Shown piece by piece: positions 41,617-49,442 of a stretch of DNA of 64,000 bases (the first letter of the stretch is position 1; each line of letters opens with the position of its first letter). This DNA is from Rhizobium johnstonii 3841 (GTDB taxonomy: Bacteria; Pseudomonadota; Alphaproteobacteria; Rhizobiales; Rhizobiaceae), in contig NC_008380.1 of assembly GCF_000009265.1 (NCBI RefSeq), forward strand, positions 3,043,501-3,107,500, read 5' to 3'. A model generated the notes under the pieces. It was not told the origin of the DNA. It searched no databases and saw nothing but the letters and a program-made list of their open reading frames with translations. The translations under genes and the position numbers were made by a program.

Positions 41617-42495
41617 TCAGCCGCCAGCTGCGCAGGACGGCAGCTTGTAATCTGCGCGGCGATCGACGCCGGCGCGGAAGTTTTGGCCCACAGGCTTGAA
41701 CCAGACATCCGACGACAATCCGTAGCGGGCGCCGATTTCCTTCATCTCGCAAGTCTTCCACATGTCGGCGATGATGGCGTCCATCTTCTGGCGCAGATCG
41801 TCGTTCTTCTGGTTGAGGCCATAGACGACCTGTCCGAGACCGGTCAGCAGCGGAAAATCCGGACTGTTATCGGTGAAGGCGAGGAAGTGCATGTTCCAAT
41901 CGGGGTTCTGCTTGATGGCGTAGGAGATTACCGGCGGATCGCCGATGACAGCGTCGATGCGCCCGGCGATAAGATCGCGCACGGCCGCGTCGGATGTGTC
42001 GTAGAGCGAGAGTTGGAGATCTTTGATGCTCTTCAATTCCGGGACGAACGAAAAGCCGGTGATTGTGCCGATCTTCTTGCCTTCCAGATCAGCGAGCTTG
42101 TCCCAGCTCGTCTTCGACGATTGCATGATGCCGTTCTTGAAGTAGTGGATCGGCTCGGACAGCGTCATGATCTTCGTACGCTTTTCGGTCCAGCCCATGG
42201 TGCCGAGCATGACGTCGACGCGGCCTGACTGAACGGAGGCGATCGTACCCGACCATTCCATGAGCGCAGGCTGAATCTTGAGGCCGAGCTTGTCGGCAAT
42301 TCGCTGCATGATTTCACCGTCATAGCCTACCAGCTTCCCGTCCTGCCAGCCGGAGCCGGGCATGTCGCCGGTGAAGGCAACCGTCAGCTTGCCCTGCTCG
42401 GCAAGTTCGAAAGCATTGGCGATAGATGAAAGGGACATGAAGCTGCCTGCCAGCAGAGCGCACGTCACCATCCTTCTCGATAGAGAAAGTGCCAT
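41617..42495 (-). CDS. Amino-acid ABC transporter substrate-binding protein (family 3)
   Basis: A 292-residue periplasmic protein with a signal peptide (SRRMVTCALLAGSFMSLSSIANA). The body has LTVAFTGDMPGSGWQDGKLVGYDGEIMQRIADKLGL and DVMLGTMGWTEKRTKIMTLSEPIHY, both typical of family 3. It opens the operon for a polar amino acid or derivative. Given the gamma-glutamyl hydrolase and amine-oxidase genes downstream, the ligand may be a gamma-glutamyl compound, a D-amino acid or an opine-like molecule. It is divergent from a GlxA-type regulator. Confidence 0.9.
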   Translation of the reverse strand: MALSLSRRMVTCALLAGSFMSLSSIANAFELAEQGKLTVAFTGDMPGSGWQDGKLVGYDGEIMQRIADKLGLKIQPALMEWSGTIASVQSGRVDVMLGTMGWTEKRTKIMTLSEPIHYFKNGIMQSSKTSWDKLADLEGKKIGTITGFSFVPELKSIKDLQLSLYDTSDAAVRDLIAGRIDAVIGDPPVISYAIKQNPDWNMHFLAFTDNSPDFPLLTGLGQVVYGLNQKNDDLRQKMDAIIADMWKTCEMKEIGARYGLSSDVWFKPVGQNFRAGVDRRADYKLPSCAAGG

Positions 42496-42606
42496 TGTTG
42501 TGATCCTTGATTTGTTGGTTCCCCGGTCCGGTGGTTTCTGTCCCCGGATGTCGCGTTCGACGAGAGGAAACTTGACACTGAAGGCGCCTACTGAATTTTA
42601 TAAATC

Positions 42607-42632
42607 GGACATTTTCTTTGAAAAAAGGACAT
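42607..42632 (+). promoter_or_regulatory. Direct repeat at the divergent GlxA/binding-protein promoter
   Basis: GGACAT occurs at 42607-42612 and 42627-42632, spaced 20 bases start to start, about two helix turns. AraC-family regulators often bind direct repeats with this spacing. The second copy includes the first possible ATG of the regulator (42631), which would argue for the later start at 42658 if it is an operator. Confidence 0.3.
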
Positions 42633-43713
42633 GGTTGTTCTACCATTGCCATGCGCCATGATCACATCCGAGGAACCTTCCGAAATATCTACCAACGAGC
42701 CGGACTATGTGCGCTGGCTCGACGATCTTTGGGCCGAGCGGCTTCTGGTCGCACGCGACCGAAAGGCCGATCTCTCGGTCGGCATTCTCCTCTGGCCGAC
42801 ATTCCCGATGATGTCGCTGACGGGTATCGTCGAGCCTCTCAGGCATGCGGCGGACTTTGCCGACAATTCCCGTCCATTGCATTGTCGCTGGTCGATCATG
42901 GGGGCTCCGGGCCATGCAGCGGTCGCCAGCTGCGGCATCCGGATTCACGCCGATGCGCCCTACATAAACCCGACCGACTTCGACTACGTCGTGGTTATCG
43001 GTGGCCTCCTGCCACATCTGCGCGCCGCACCCAGCAAGCATCGCGACTATCTCAGGGTGGCGGCATCGGCGGGTGTTCCGGTCATTGGCGTTTGTACGGG
43101 CGCCTTCATATTGGCGCAGGAGGGACTGCTCGCCGGGCGCAGGGCGTGCGTTCATCCCTTTCACGCGGAGGATTTCCGAATTGCCTTCCCGCGTCTTGCC
43201 TTCTCCACGCGCGATGACTTCCTGATCGAAAACGGCCGCATTACCGTGCCTGGCGGCGTATCGATCCTGTCGCTGATGACTGAACTCATCCGCACGCATT
43301 GCGGACCGGATCGGGCGGCCAAGGCCGTGCACCAGCTTTCGCTCTCGGAGCAGAAGCACATGAGCGCCTTCGATCACGGCCGCGCCACAACATTTCGCCG
43401 CACGGAAGATTCGCGCATACAGCGAGCCGTCGTTCTCATCGAGAGTCGGAAAGGCCGCGACGTCTCACCGGAACAGGTGGCCTCTCTGGTCGGCCTGTCA
43501 CCACGCCAGTTCGCGCGTCTGTTCCAGGACAATATAGGCATGACCCCGAAGCGTTTTATCGTTGAAACGAGATTGCGCTATGGCCGGTTTCTGGTCGAAA
43601 ACAGCACACTGCCCATGACGGCGATCGCTTTTGAAATCGGATTCTCCGACTCCGCCCATTTCGCGACCGCTTTTCGCAAGAAGTATGGGAAGCCTCCCAG
43701 GAGTTTCCGCTGA
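42631..43713 (+). CDS. GlxA-type AraC-family regulator with DJ-1/PfpI domain
   Basis: A protein of up to 360 residues. Its N-terminal DJ-1/PfpI-like domain includes FDYVVVIGGLLPHL and the conserved GVCTGAFILAQEGLLAGRRACVHP. The C-terminal pair of AraC helix-turn-helix motifs begins near RIQRAVVLIES and ends SDSAHFATAFRKKYGKPPRSFR. Close relatives control catabolism of quaternary amines and amino-acid derivatives. It is divergent from the amino-acid transporter operon and probably activates it. ATG 42631 has AAGG very close by; ATG 42658 is an equally possible start that would leave the direct repeat outside the gene. Confidence 0.85.
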   Translation: MVVLPLPCAMITSEEPSEISTNEPDYVRWLDDLWAERLLVARDRKADLSVGILLWPTFPMMSLTGIVEPLRHAADFADNSRPLHCRWSIMGAPGHAAVASCGIRIHADAPYINPTDFDYVVVIGGLLPHLRAAPSKHRDYLRVAASAGVPVIGVCTGAFILAQEGLLAGRRACVHPFHAEDFRIAFPRLAFSTRDDFLIENGRITVPGGVSILSLMTELIRTHCGPDRAAKAVHQLSLSEQKHMSAFDHGRATTFRRTEDSRIQRAVVLIESRKGRDVSPEQVASLVGLSPRQFARLFQDNIGMTPKRFIVETRLRYGRFLVENSTLPMTAIAFEIGFSDSAHFATAFRKKYGKPPRSFR

Positions 43714-43766
43714 TCTTCGTCGAGTCACTACAAACGGCGGGGTCGAAAACCGGCTTCGACACTATT

Positions 43767-43785
43767 GCGATTTAATCGGATGCGA
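43767..43785. promoter_or_regulatory. OhrR-type operator upstream of ohrR
   Basis: GCGATTTAATCGGATGCGA lies 45 bases before the regulator gene. Its core CGATTTAATCG is palindromic and recurs twice upstream of ohr (46427-46445 and 46486-46498), which points to a common regulator and to autoregulation of ohrR. Confidence 0.65.
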
Positions 43786-43829
43786 CTTATATAGATCTCA
43801 TCGTCAGAAAGCTTGGACAGGATGGACCG

Positions 43830-44336
43830 ATGCCGACATCTAAAGCAGCCAAGGGGCCGGATATGCCTGCGCCCGCCTCCCCGCTAGCGGGCAAGGAAGG
43901 CAGGAAACTTTCGAATTTCCTGTGCTTCGCGGTCTATTCGGCAAATCTCGCCTTCGGCCGCGCCTATAAGCCGATCCTGGACAGGCTTGGCCTGACCTAT
44001 ACCCAATACATCGCCATGGTGGCCCTCTCCGAAGAGGACGACCAGACCGTCGGGGTATTGGGGGAAAAGATGTTCCTCGAATCCAACACGCTGACGCCCA
44101 TCCTCAAGAAGCTGGAGTCGAATGGTTTTATCACCCGTCACCGCGATCCCGCCGACGAACGGCAGGTGCGGGTCAGCCTGACGCCGGCAGGGCGCCAACT
44201 CGTTGAAACTGATCCCGGCAACGCGCTGCTTGGCGCCACCGGCCTCGGCGACGACTTTCCCGTCGTGCAGAAATCGGTGACGACGCTCCGCGACAACCTC
44301 CTGCGGTCAACGCAGGGCGAACCGGGGAAGTCGTGA
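43830..44336 (+). CDS. ohrR: MarR-family organic peroxide sensor
   Basis: A 168-residue winged-helix regulator. The peroxide-sensing Cys32 lies in NFLCFAVYSANLAF, the diagnostic OhrR N-terminal helix with its partner tyrosine. The DNA-binding part includes TPILKKLESNGFITRHRDPADERQVRVSLT. On oxidation of the cysteine it should release DNA. It has a longer N-terminus than Xanthomonas OhrR by about ten residues. The matching ohr gene is 1.7 kb away on the other strand, yet both have the same palindrome in their promoters. Confidence 0.92.
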   Translation: MPTSKAAKGPDMPAPASPLAGKEGRKLSNFLCFAVYSANLAFGRAYKPILDRLGLTYTQYIAMVALSEEDDQTVGVLGEKMFLESNTLTPILKKLESNGFITRHRDPADERQVRVSLTPAGRQLVETDPGNALLGATGLGDDFPVVQKSVTTLRDNLLRSTQGEPGKS

Positions 44337-44380
44337 TCGCGGCATCAGTTGGTAGCTACTGACATAGCGGAGAAGACGAC

Positions 44381-44797
44381 ATGCCCGAGATTGCGATAGG
44401 CGCCTTGAGCCAGAACGGAACCGTTCTTCTGGCCAGACGCAGTTCCAGGCGCAAGGTGCATCCGGATCGCTGGAGCCTCCCGGGCGGCCATATCGAAGAG
44501 GGCGAAGACGCCGAGACGGCAATGTGCCGGGAATTGATGGAAGAAATAGGCGTGATGCCGCAGCGCTGGCAGTTTGCAGGAGGGTTCGGATCGGAAGACT
44601 CGCCCGAAACATCCGTCACCTTCCATGTCTATCACGTGGATAAATGGCGCGGCCGGCCGCGACTGATCGGTGACGAACACACCGAGCTCAGATGGTTGAC
44701 CGCCGCCGAGATAGAAAAAGAAGCCGAATTGGCGTTACCTCAGCTCACTGAAATGCTGGCAAACCTGGCCATGCGGGAAACAGGCACGCCCGCTTAG
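44381..44797 (+). CDS. Nudix hydrolase
   Basis: A 138-residue protein with a perfect Nudix box: GGHIEEGEDAETAMC followed by RELMEEIGV (G-x5-E-x7-REL-x-EE-x-GV). N-terminal strands read ALSQNGTVLLARRSSRR and the box is preceded by RWSLP. It hydrolyses a nucleoside diphosphate linked to another group, possibly a damaged nucleotide, which would fit its place 44 bases after ohrR in an oxidative-stress setting. The exact substrate is not predictable. Confidence 0.92.
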   Translation: MPEIAIGALSQNGTVLLARRSSRRKVHPDRWSLPGGHIEEGEDAETAMCRELMEEIGVMPQRWQFAGGFGSEDSPETSVTFHVYHVDKWRGRPRLIGDEHTELRWLTAAEIEKEAELALPQLTEMLANLAMRETGTPA

Positions 44798-44838
44798 CTC
44801 TCTTGGCGGTCACGACGTCTCGCCAGTTGAACGGGTCT

Positions 44839-45882
44839 TCAGCGAGCATGGTGCTGGATGTCTCTAAGCGCGCCTTCCTCCATCATCTCGGCGGCCCTGG
44901 CATAGCCGCCGCCCATTCCGTCGAGGAAATGCAGGTGCGCATCCGGGCTGCCTGATGGTACGAGACAGGTCATCAGCGCATGCGTCTGGCGGTGCAGTCC
45001 GAAGTTGATCTCGCCGCGCGCCCTTGCCGCAACGAGAATCGCTTCGACCCCGTCGATCTGCTCCGGCGTGCAGTCCAGCGTCAAACGCAAACCATCATCG
45101 AATTTGCGGAAATCCGAATTGGCGGCGACCTCCGACCAGCCTTTCGCATCGACCTGTCTGCCACTGTCCTTAGGAATAGCCTTATCCCCCGAAAGCGGAT
45201 GAGACTGGCGCGGCGCGGCGTCGAAAACCGCAAGCACCCGTTTTGCCAAAGCAGCGAAGACCTCGGGGCTCGTATGGTCATTCGGCTCGACTAGCAGCGA
45301 CAGGATCTCGCCCTGCCGGCTCGGGAACGGAGCCCAGTCACAGCTGAGGCCGGTCAGGTCGGGCTTCGTCGCGTAGCGGCCCGGCTTGACCAGATACCGG
45401 CCGTTCTTGATCTGCTGCTCCGCCCATTTGAGCCCTCCCCCTGTAAACATCGCATAGGTCGCGTTCTCGGAGGCGGCATAACGGGCAATTCTGACGTCAC
45501 GCCCACTATTGCGGATTTCGCGCACGGTGAGCAGCCCGATACGAAGGGTGAGATCGAGATCGCTTCTTGCAAAGCTCGCGACCCGCCGCAACGCCGAGGT
45601 CGCGGCCATGATGCCGTGCGGCGGCAAGGCGAATGCCGCCCCGTCTCCACGAAACACGAAGGGGAAATCGAACGAACCCCAGGCATTACCGAGAGCGGCG
45701 ATGATTGATGCGCCTGCGAAGTTGACATCTTCATAGCGTCCCGACTTAATCGCCAGCGTCGAGCTGACGACGTCGGTGATGCCGATCAGCCAATCCTCGG
45801 GCAGCGGCTCATAGACGGCTGGGTCGAGCACGAGCGAAAACTCGTCATAGGCCTGGTGTGGCTGGGCGTGGCTATTGATCAT
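44839..45882 (-). CDS. DUF3095 family protein
   Basis: A 347-residue cytoplasmic protein. The N-terminal part (WLIGITDVVSSTLAIKSGRYEDVNFAGA, then FRGDGAAFALPP) matches DUF3095. The spacing of Asp-x3-Ser-Thr and Gly-Asp recalls the metal- and nucleotide-binding strands of class III nucleotidyl cyclases, so a cyclase-like fold is possible, but I cannot see a full catalytic set. It is about 40 residues shorter than some relatives. It lies 117 bases upstream of nothing on its strand and converges with the Nudix gene. Confidence 0.75.
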   Translation of the reverse strand: MINSHAQPHQAYDEFSLVLDPAVYEPLPEDWLIGITDVVSSTLAIKSGRYEDVNFAGASIIAALGNAWGSFDFPFVFRGDGAAFALPPHGIMAATSALRRVASFARSDLDLTLRIGLLTVREIRNSGRDVRIARYAASENATYAMFTGGGLKWAEQQIKNGRYLVKPGRYATKPDLTGLSCDWAPFPSRQGEILSLLVEPNDHTSPEVFAALAKRVLAVFDAAPRQSHPLSGDKAIPKDSGRQVDAKGWSEVAANSDFRKFDDGLRLTLDCTPEQIDGVEAILVAARARGEINFGLHRQTHALMTCLVPSGSPDAHLHFLDGMGGGYARAAEMMEEGALRDIQHHAR

Positions 45883-45999
45883 GGCATGTTCTCCAGATCG
45901 GCAAGGTTCCGGTGCCTGCTACCTCAGGAAGGGGTCTGCCGGCCGATCGGCAGGCCCTCCGCATCAAATCCTCTGGCGGTGAGGTCCGCCCTTCCCCGC

Positions 46000-46395
46000 T
46001 CAGACAAGTGTGGTCTCGACGTCGATATTGCCGTGTGTCGCCTTGGAATAAGGGCAGATGCCATGGGCTGCCTCGATCAATTCCTGCGCAACGTCGCGAT
46101 CGATGCCGGGCAGGCTGACATTGAGGCGCGCCCTCAGGAAGAAGGAGCCGTTGTCGGCGTTGAGAGTAATCTCCGCGTCGACCTCGGGACCATCAGGCAG
46201 CGTGATCTTTCTCTGAGCAGCGGCAAGTTCCATGGCGCCGATGTAGCAGGCCGACCAGGCGATGCCGAACAGGTTTTCGGCGGCCGGATGCGGCTGCGGC
46301 AGCTTGATGTCGATCGTGCCGTCGCCGCTGCGTGCAGAGCCGTCGCGGCCGCCGGAGATGTGGGTTTTGCCGGTAAAGAGAAGCTTCTCGGTCAT
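46000..46395 (-). CDS. ohr: Organic hydroperoxide resistance protein
   Basis: A 131-residue OsmC/Ohr-fold peroxidase. The peroxidatic Cys50 is in LFGIAWSACYIGA and the resolving Cys114 in HGICPYSKAT; both are needed for lipoyl-dependent reduction of organic hydroperoxides. The N-terminal TGKTHISGGRDGSARS provides the active-site arginine. Two copies of the OhrR-type palindrome lie just upstream. Its regulator is encoded at 43830-44336. Confidence 0.95.
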   Translation of the reverse strand: MTEKLLFTGKTHISGGRDGSARSGDGTIDIKLPQPHPAAENLFGIAWSACYIGAMELAAAQRKITLPDGPEVDAEITLNADNGSFFLRARLNVSLPGIDRDVAQELIEAAHGICPYSKATHGNIDVETTLV

Positions 46396-46426
46396 GGTGA
46401 TATCCTTTCGGTTTAGATTTTATTCA

Positions 46427-46500
46427 CATCCGATTAAATCGGATGCGTTCTAATACGCCCAGCCAAAACCGATGTCAACACCATTCCGATTTAATCGGAT
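46427..46500. promoter_or_regulatory. Two OhrR-type operators upstream of ohr
   Basis: CATCCGATTAAATCGGATG (46427-46445) is a perfect 19-bp dyad around a single central base. A second copy, CCGATTTAATCGG with flanking ATGCGA, lies at 46486-46498. The first starts 31 bases upstream of the ohr ATG. The same sequence upstream of ohrR supports one regulon. The second copy could also serve the plus-strand methyltransferase gene at 46677. Confidence 0.7.
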
Positions 46501-46676
46501 GCGATTTGTCTCCATGGGCGGAAACGCGCCATATCCGGGCAACCCTCAGCGGCAGCTATGCGAACAAGCCGGCCCGCTGCGCAAGGTCACCTCTTGTCCG
46601 GGAATCGGGCCATCTATAGGCTCTGCCGACGAACTAGAGGCGGGGCGCATCCTGTGAAGAAACCCAGAGAGATGAT

Positions 46677-47474
46677 ATGTCCTCCATAACAGCAGACAAT
46701 GCCGGGCAGTATGGCGACAGCCGGAAGCTCGCTGCGCGGGCCCGACTGCATAGCCAATACACCATCGCCGAGACGGCTTGGTTTCCATGGGTTGCTGCGC
46801 AGTTGTCCCTGAAGCCGGGCGATCGCGTCCTCGACGTCGGCTGCGGGCCGGCCTGGTTCTGGGCGGCAACGACAGGTCTGCTGCCGGCGGATCTCGACCT
46901 GACGCTCACCGACCTTTCACCCGGCATGGTCGACGAGGCAGTGGCGCGTTGCAGCGCACTGCCGTTCGGCTCCGTCCGAGGCTGCCAGGCCGACGCCGCC
47001 GCGCTCCCCTTCGAAGATGGCGCCTTCGATGCGGTGGTCGCGATGCATATGCTCTATCACCTGACAGACCCGGTCGCCGGCATCGCGGACATGTCGAGAG
47101 TGCTGAAGCCGGGCGGCTTACTCGCGGTCACAACCAACGGTGCCGGCAATATGCGCGAGATTTACGCGCTGACGACCTTATTCGGCAGTGCCCCTTCCGA
47201 TCCGGCTGCCGAAGCCTTCGGATATGACGCTGCCGAGCGATCGATGCGGTCGCAGTTTGGAAACGTGACCATGTCGCAGCATCCGGCAAGCCTCCGGATC
47301 ACTGAGCCCGAGGATGTCTTCCTGGCGCTCACCTCCTATCCGCCCGGCGATGGCGCCGGCGAACCTCAACTCACCAGGTTCCGTCAAGCCATTGCCGATG
47401 CGTTCAGCCAACGCAGCGGCGTGCTTGAGGTCAGCAAGGAGACTGCGCTGTTCCTGAGCAGAAAGACGGTCTGA
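46677..47474 (+). CDS. Class I SAM-dependent methyltransferase
   Basis: A 265-residue methyltransferase. Motif I reads VLDVGCGPAWFWAATT, the acidic residue after strand 2 is in LTLTDLSPGM, and motif post-II is AALPFEDGAFDAVVAMHMLYHL, as in UbiE/COQ5-like enzymes. The last 60 residues are variable and give no clue to the substrate. It is a single gene, starting at ATG 46677. The second OhrR palindrome about 180 bases upstream may or may not affect it. Confidence 0.85.
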   Translation: MSSITADNAGQYGDSRKLAARARLHSQYTIAETAWFPWVAAQLSLKPGDRVLDVGCGPAWFWAATTGLLPADLDLTLTDLSPGMVDEAVARCSALPFGSVRGCQADAAALPFEDGAFDAVVAMHMLYHLTDPVAGIADMSRVLKPGGLLAVTTNGAGNMREIYALTTLFGSAPSDPAAEAFGYDAAERSMRSQFGNVTMSQHPASLRITEPEDVFLALTSYPPGDGAGEPQLTRFRQAIADAFSQRSGVLEVSKETALFLSRKTV

Positions 47475-47491
47475 TCGGTATCGTGGGGCGC

Positions 47492-47839
47492 TCAGACCTT
47501 CTCTTTTTTCCTGATTTTTTCCTTCGGTTCCACCGGTGCATCGGGCGTCGGGGCCAACAGCTTGCGCAGTGACGAGATCTTGTCCTTCACCAGTGGCCGG
47601 AAACGCGTGGCCCGATAGGGCATGTCGGCCGCTCCGTAACCTTCCGGCCCGTCATCATTGCCGCGGTTAATCTCCGCGAGCTTCACGCCGATAAAGGTGC
47701 CGTCGATATAATGGGTATATTCGCCCACCCAGCGGATCGTATAGATCTCACCTTTGCGGATGAGCTGGTCGATGCTGACATGCTTGAAGGTATCGTTGAT
47801 GCAGACGACCTTCTGGCCGACGTGGAAATCATAGCTCAT
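47492..47839 (-). CDS. Hypothetical protein
   Basis: A 115-residue soluble protein. The N-terminal 60 residues (FHVGQKVVCINDTFKH, GEIYTIRWVGEYTHYIDGTFIGVKLAEI) look like a small beta-barrel of the SH3 or KOW type. A conserved-looking RATRFRPLVKD follows, and the end is a basic-acidic tail (PKEKIRKKEKV). Short proteins of this type are common and mostly uncharacterised in Rhizobiaceae. ATG 47839 was preferred because the upstream open frame is arginine-rich and unlikely to be coding. Confidence 0.7.
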   Translation of the reverse strand: MSYDFHVGQKVVCINDTFKHVSIDQLIRKGEIYTIRWVGEYTHYIDGTFIGVKLAEINRGNDDGPEGYGAADMPYRATRFRPLVKDKISSLRKLLAPTPDAPVEPKEKIRKKEKV

Positions 47840-47977
47840 GGGATCAAACTCTCGAAACGGCAATCCGCCTGGCCGATCTATAGCGTGCCCTGCGGCGAGG
47901 ATGAACCGTTTTCTGCCAGCCAGGCCCAATTGCGGCCGCAACATCAGCATCCGCCGCATGGTTTAGCAGGACATGCA

Positions 47978-49291
47978 TCAGTCGCAATAGGCCTTGCCGC
48001 TCTTGCGGGAGCGAAGATCGAAGTGGAAGTGGTTCCAGTGCTCCGGGTTGCTGCCCGGCCCGAGCACGGTGTTGAAATAGCGGCAGCTGTCGCTGCGCAC
48101 CGCCTTCAAAAGCCGCCCTTCGCGCAGCGAGAACAGGCCCTTCTTGCGCACGTCGATCTCGTGTCCGTTCTTCAGCACGAACTTGCCGACGTCGATGGCG
48201 TTGCCGCGGGCGTGTTCCGACATCGGATTGTATCTCTGCCGGCTGTTGTTCATGCGACGGCAGGAATAGCCGCCGAGCGGCTGGATCGTCTTGATACCGG
48301 ACCAGTAACGATAGCGGGCGGACGGCGCCAGTTCGTTCTTCACCCATTTGGCGAAGGCAAGCGTCACCTGGCAGTTCAGCGTCACGGCGGGGCGGACGCC
48401 GATATTGCCGGAAAGCCCCTTCAGCGACACCGGATAAGGCACCTGGCAGGCCGGCCCGTTCGAGATCGGCGGCTTGTTGTCGAAGAGCACGCCCATGCGT
48501 TTCAGCTCGCGCCGGCAGGCAAGCTCGGAGGACGGCATGACGCTGGGATCGACGGGCGCTGCCGGTTCGCTCATCATCGGATTGTTCGGCCGCAGCATCG
48601 CGACCTCTTCGCTCTCGTCCTCTTCGGGAACACGGGTCGGCGCCACCACAGGACTGCCGTCGTTCCAGGCGGGCGCCCGGCTCATCTGTGCCTCGGCCGC
48701 CGGCTGCGGCATTGGCTGCGGTGCGGGCTGGCGCATGGTCTGGTTGAGCTGCGTTGGATTATCGGTGCCGATGCCGTCGACAACCGGCTCGGTGGCGTTG
48801 CCCTCGGCGATCTGCTGCTGTTGTTCCTGCGCCAGCCCGACGACCGGCTCCGCCCCGAGATCGTCATCCATGTTGACGCCGCCCGACGGGATCGCAAGAT
48901 CTTGCGTGCCGCCCCAGTTCTGGTTCTGCTGCGCTAAGGCCTCGTCGCTGTCGATCATCGGCAGCTTACGTCCCGGTGCGGTTTGCGGCGGAACGGCTCG
49001 TGCCGTCTGGCCGGTGCCGGCAAGGTTTGGCGTGTCGAGATAATCGACGGAGCCCTGGCTATTGCCGACGGGCGCGCTGGAAACCGGATAGGAAGCCTGG
49101 CTCTCCACCGGCGCCATGCGCACGGCAGGCGCCATGCGCGCTGCCCCCCGCGACGGCGAGATCGAGCTGACCCTGGTGCCGTTGTCGACATTGGCCGGCG
49201 GTACCAGTCCGTCGCTGATCGAACAGGTCGTCAGCGCCGCCGAGAGGATAACGGGCAAAAGGGTTCGCCGAGGAAAGGAAACAAACGCCAT
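47978..49291 (-). CDS. Extensin-like C-terminal domain protein
   Basis: A 437-residue exported protein. The N-terminus (RRTLLPVILSAALTTC) is a signal peptide, and Cys23 could be a lipobox cysteine, although the -1 threonine is unusual. Residues 30-250 are low complexity, rich in Pro, Gln, Ala and Met. The last 180 residues form the extensin-like C-terminal domain (PF06904), with CRRELKRMGVLF, GYSCRRMNNSRQRYNPMSEHARGNAIDVGKF and HWNHFHFDL; its His/Asp set resembles D-Ala-D-Ala peptidases of the VanY/LAS fold. A role in cell-wall metabolism is inferred. Confidence 0.88.
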   Translation of the reverse strand: MAFVSFPRRTLLPVILSAALTTCSISDGLVPPANVDNGTRVSSISPSRGAARMAPAVRMAPVESQASYPVSSAPVGNSQGSVDYLDTPNLAGTGQTARAVPPQTAPGRKLPMIDSDEALAQQNQNWGGTQDLAIPSGGVNMDDDLGAEPVVGLAQEQQQQIAEGNATEPVVDGIGTDNPTQLNQTMRQPAPQPMPQPAAEAQMSRAPAWNDGSPVVAPTRVPEEDESEEVAMLRPNNPMMSEPAAPVDPSVMPSSELACRRELKRMGVLFDNKPPISNGPACQVPYPVSLKGLSGNIGVRPAVTLNCQVTLAFAKWVKNELAPSARYRYWSGIKTIQPLGGYSCRRMNNSRQRYNPMSEHARGNAIDVGKFVLKNGHEIDVRKKGLFSLREGRLLKAVRSDSCRYFNTVLGPGSNPEHWNHFHFDLRSRKSGKAYCD

Positions 49292-49406
49292 ACTCTTATC
49301 GCTTCCGCAGGCTGGCTGGGCAGTGACCGAAAAAACTCACTCCAATTTTAATTAAAAACGGTGAATGAAAACTTACCGGCACAATCTGAACGCGACGGAA
49401 ATGAAA

Positions 49407-49428
49407 AAGGCCGGTTTCCCGGCCTTTC
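49407..49428 (-). terminator. Rho-independent terminator after the chemoreceptor gene
   Basis: AAAGGCCGG (49407-49415) pairs with CCGGCCTTT (49420-49428) around a four-base loop. Read on the minus strand the stem is followed directly by TTCATTTCC, making a run of five U residues at the stem end. It lies 15 bases past the chemoreceptor stop codon. Confidence 0.75.
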
Positions 49429-49442
49429 ATCTCTACGTTTTC

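Noticed and set aside
41478..41708. Short minus-strand open frame over the palindromic element
   Set aside because: It spans the RIME-like repeat and the end of the binding-protein gene and is not protein-like.
42618..43217. Plus-strand frame overlapping the GlxA-type regulator
   Set aside because: It is a shifted frame of the real gene with no motifs.
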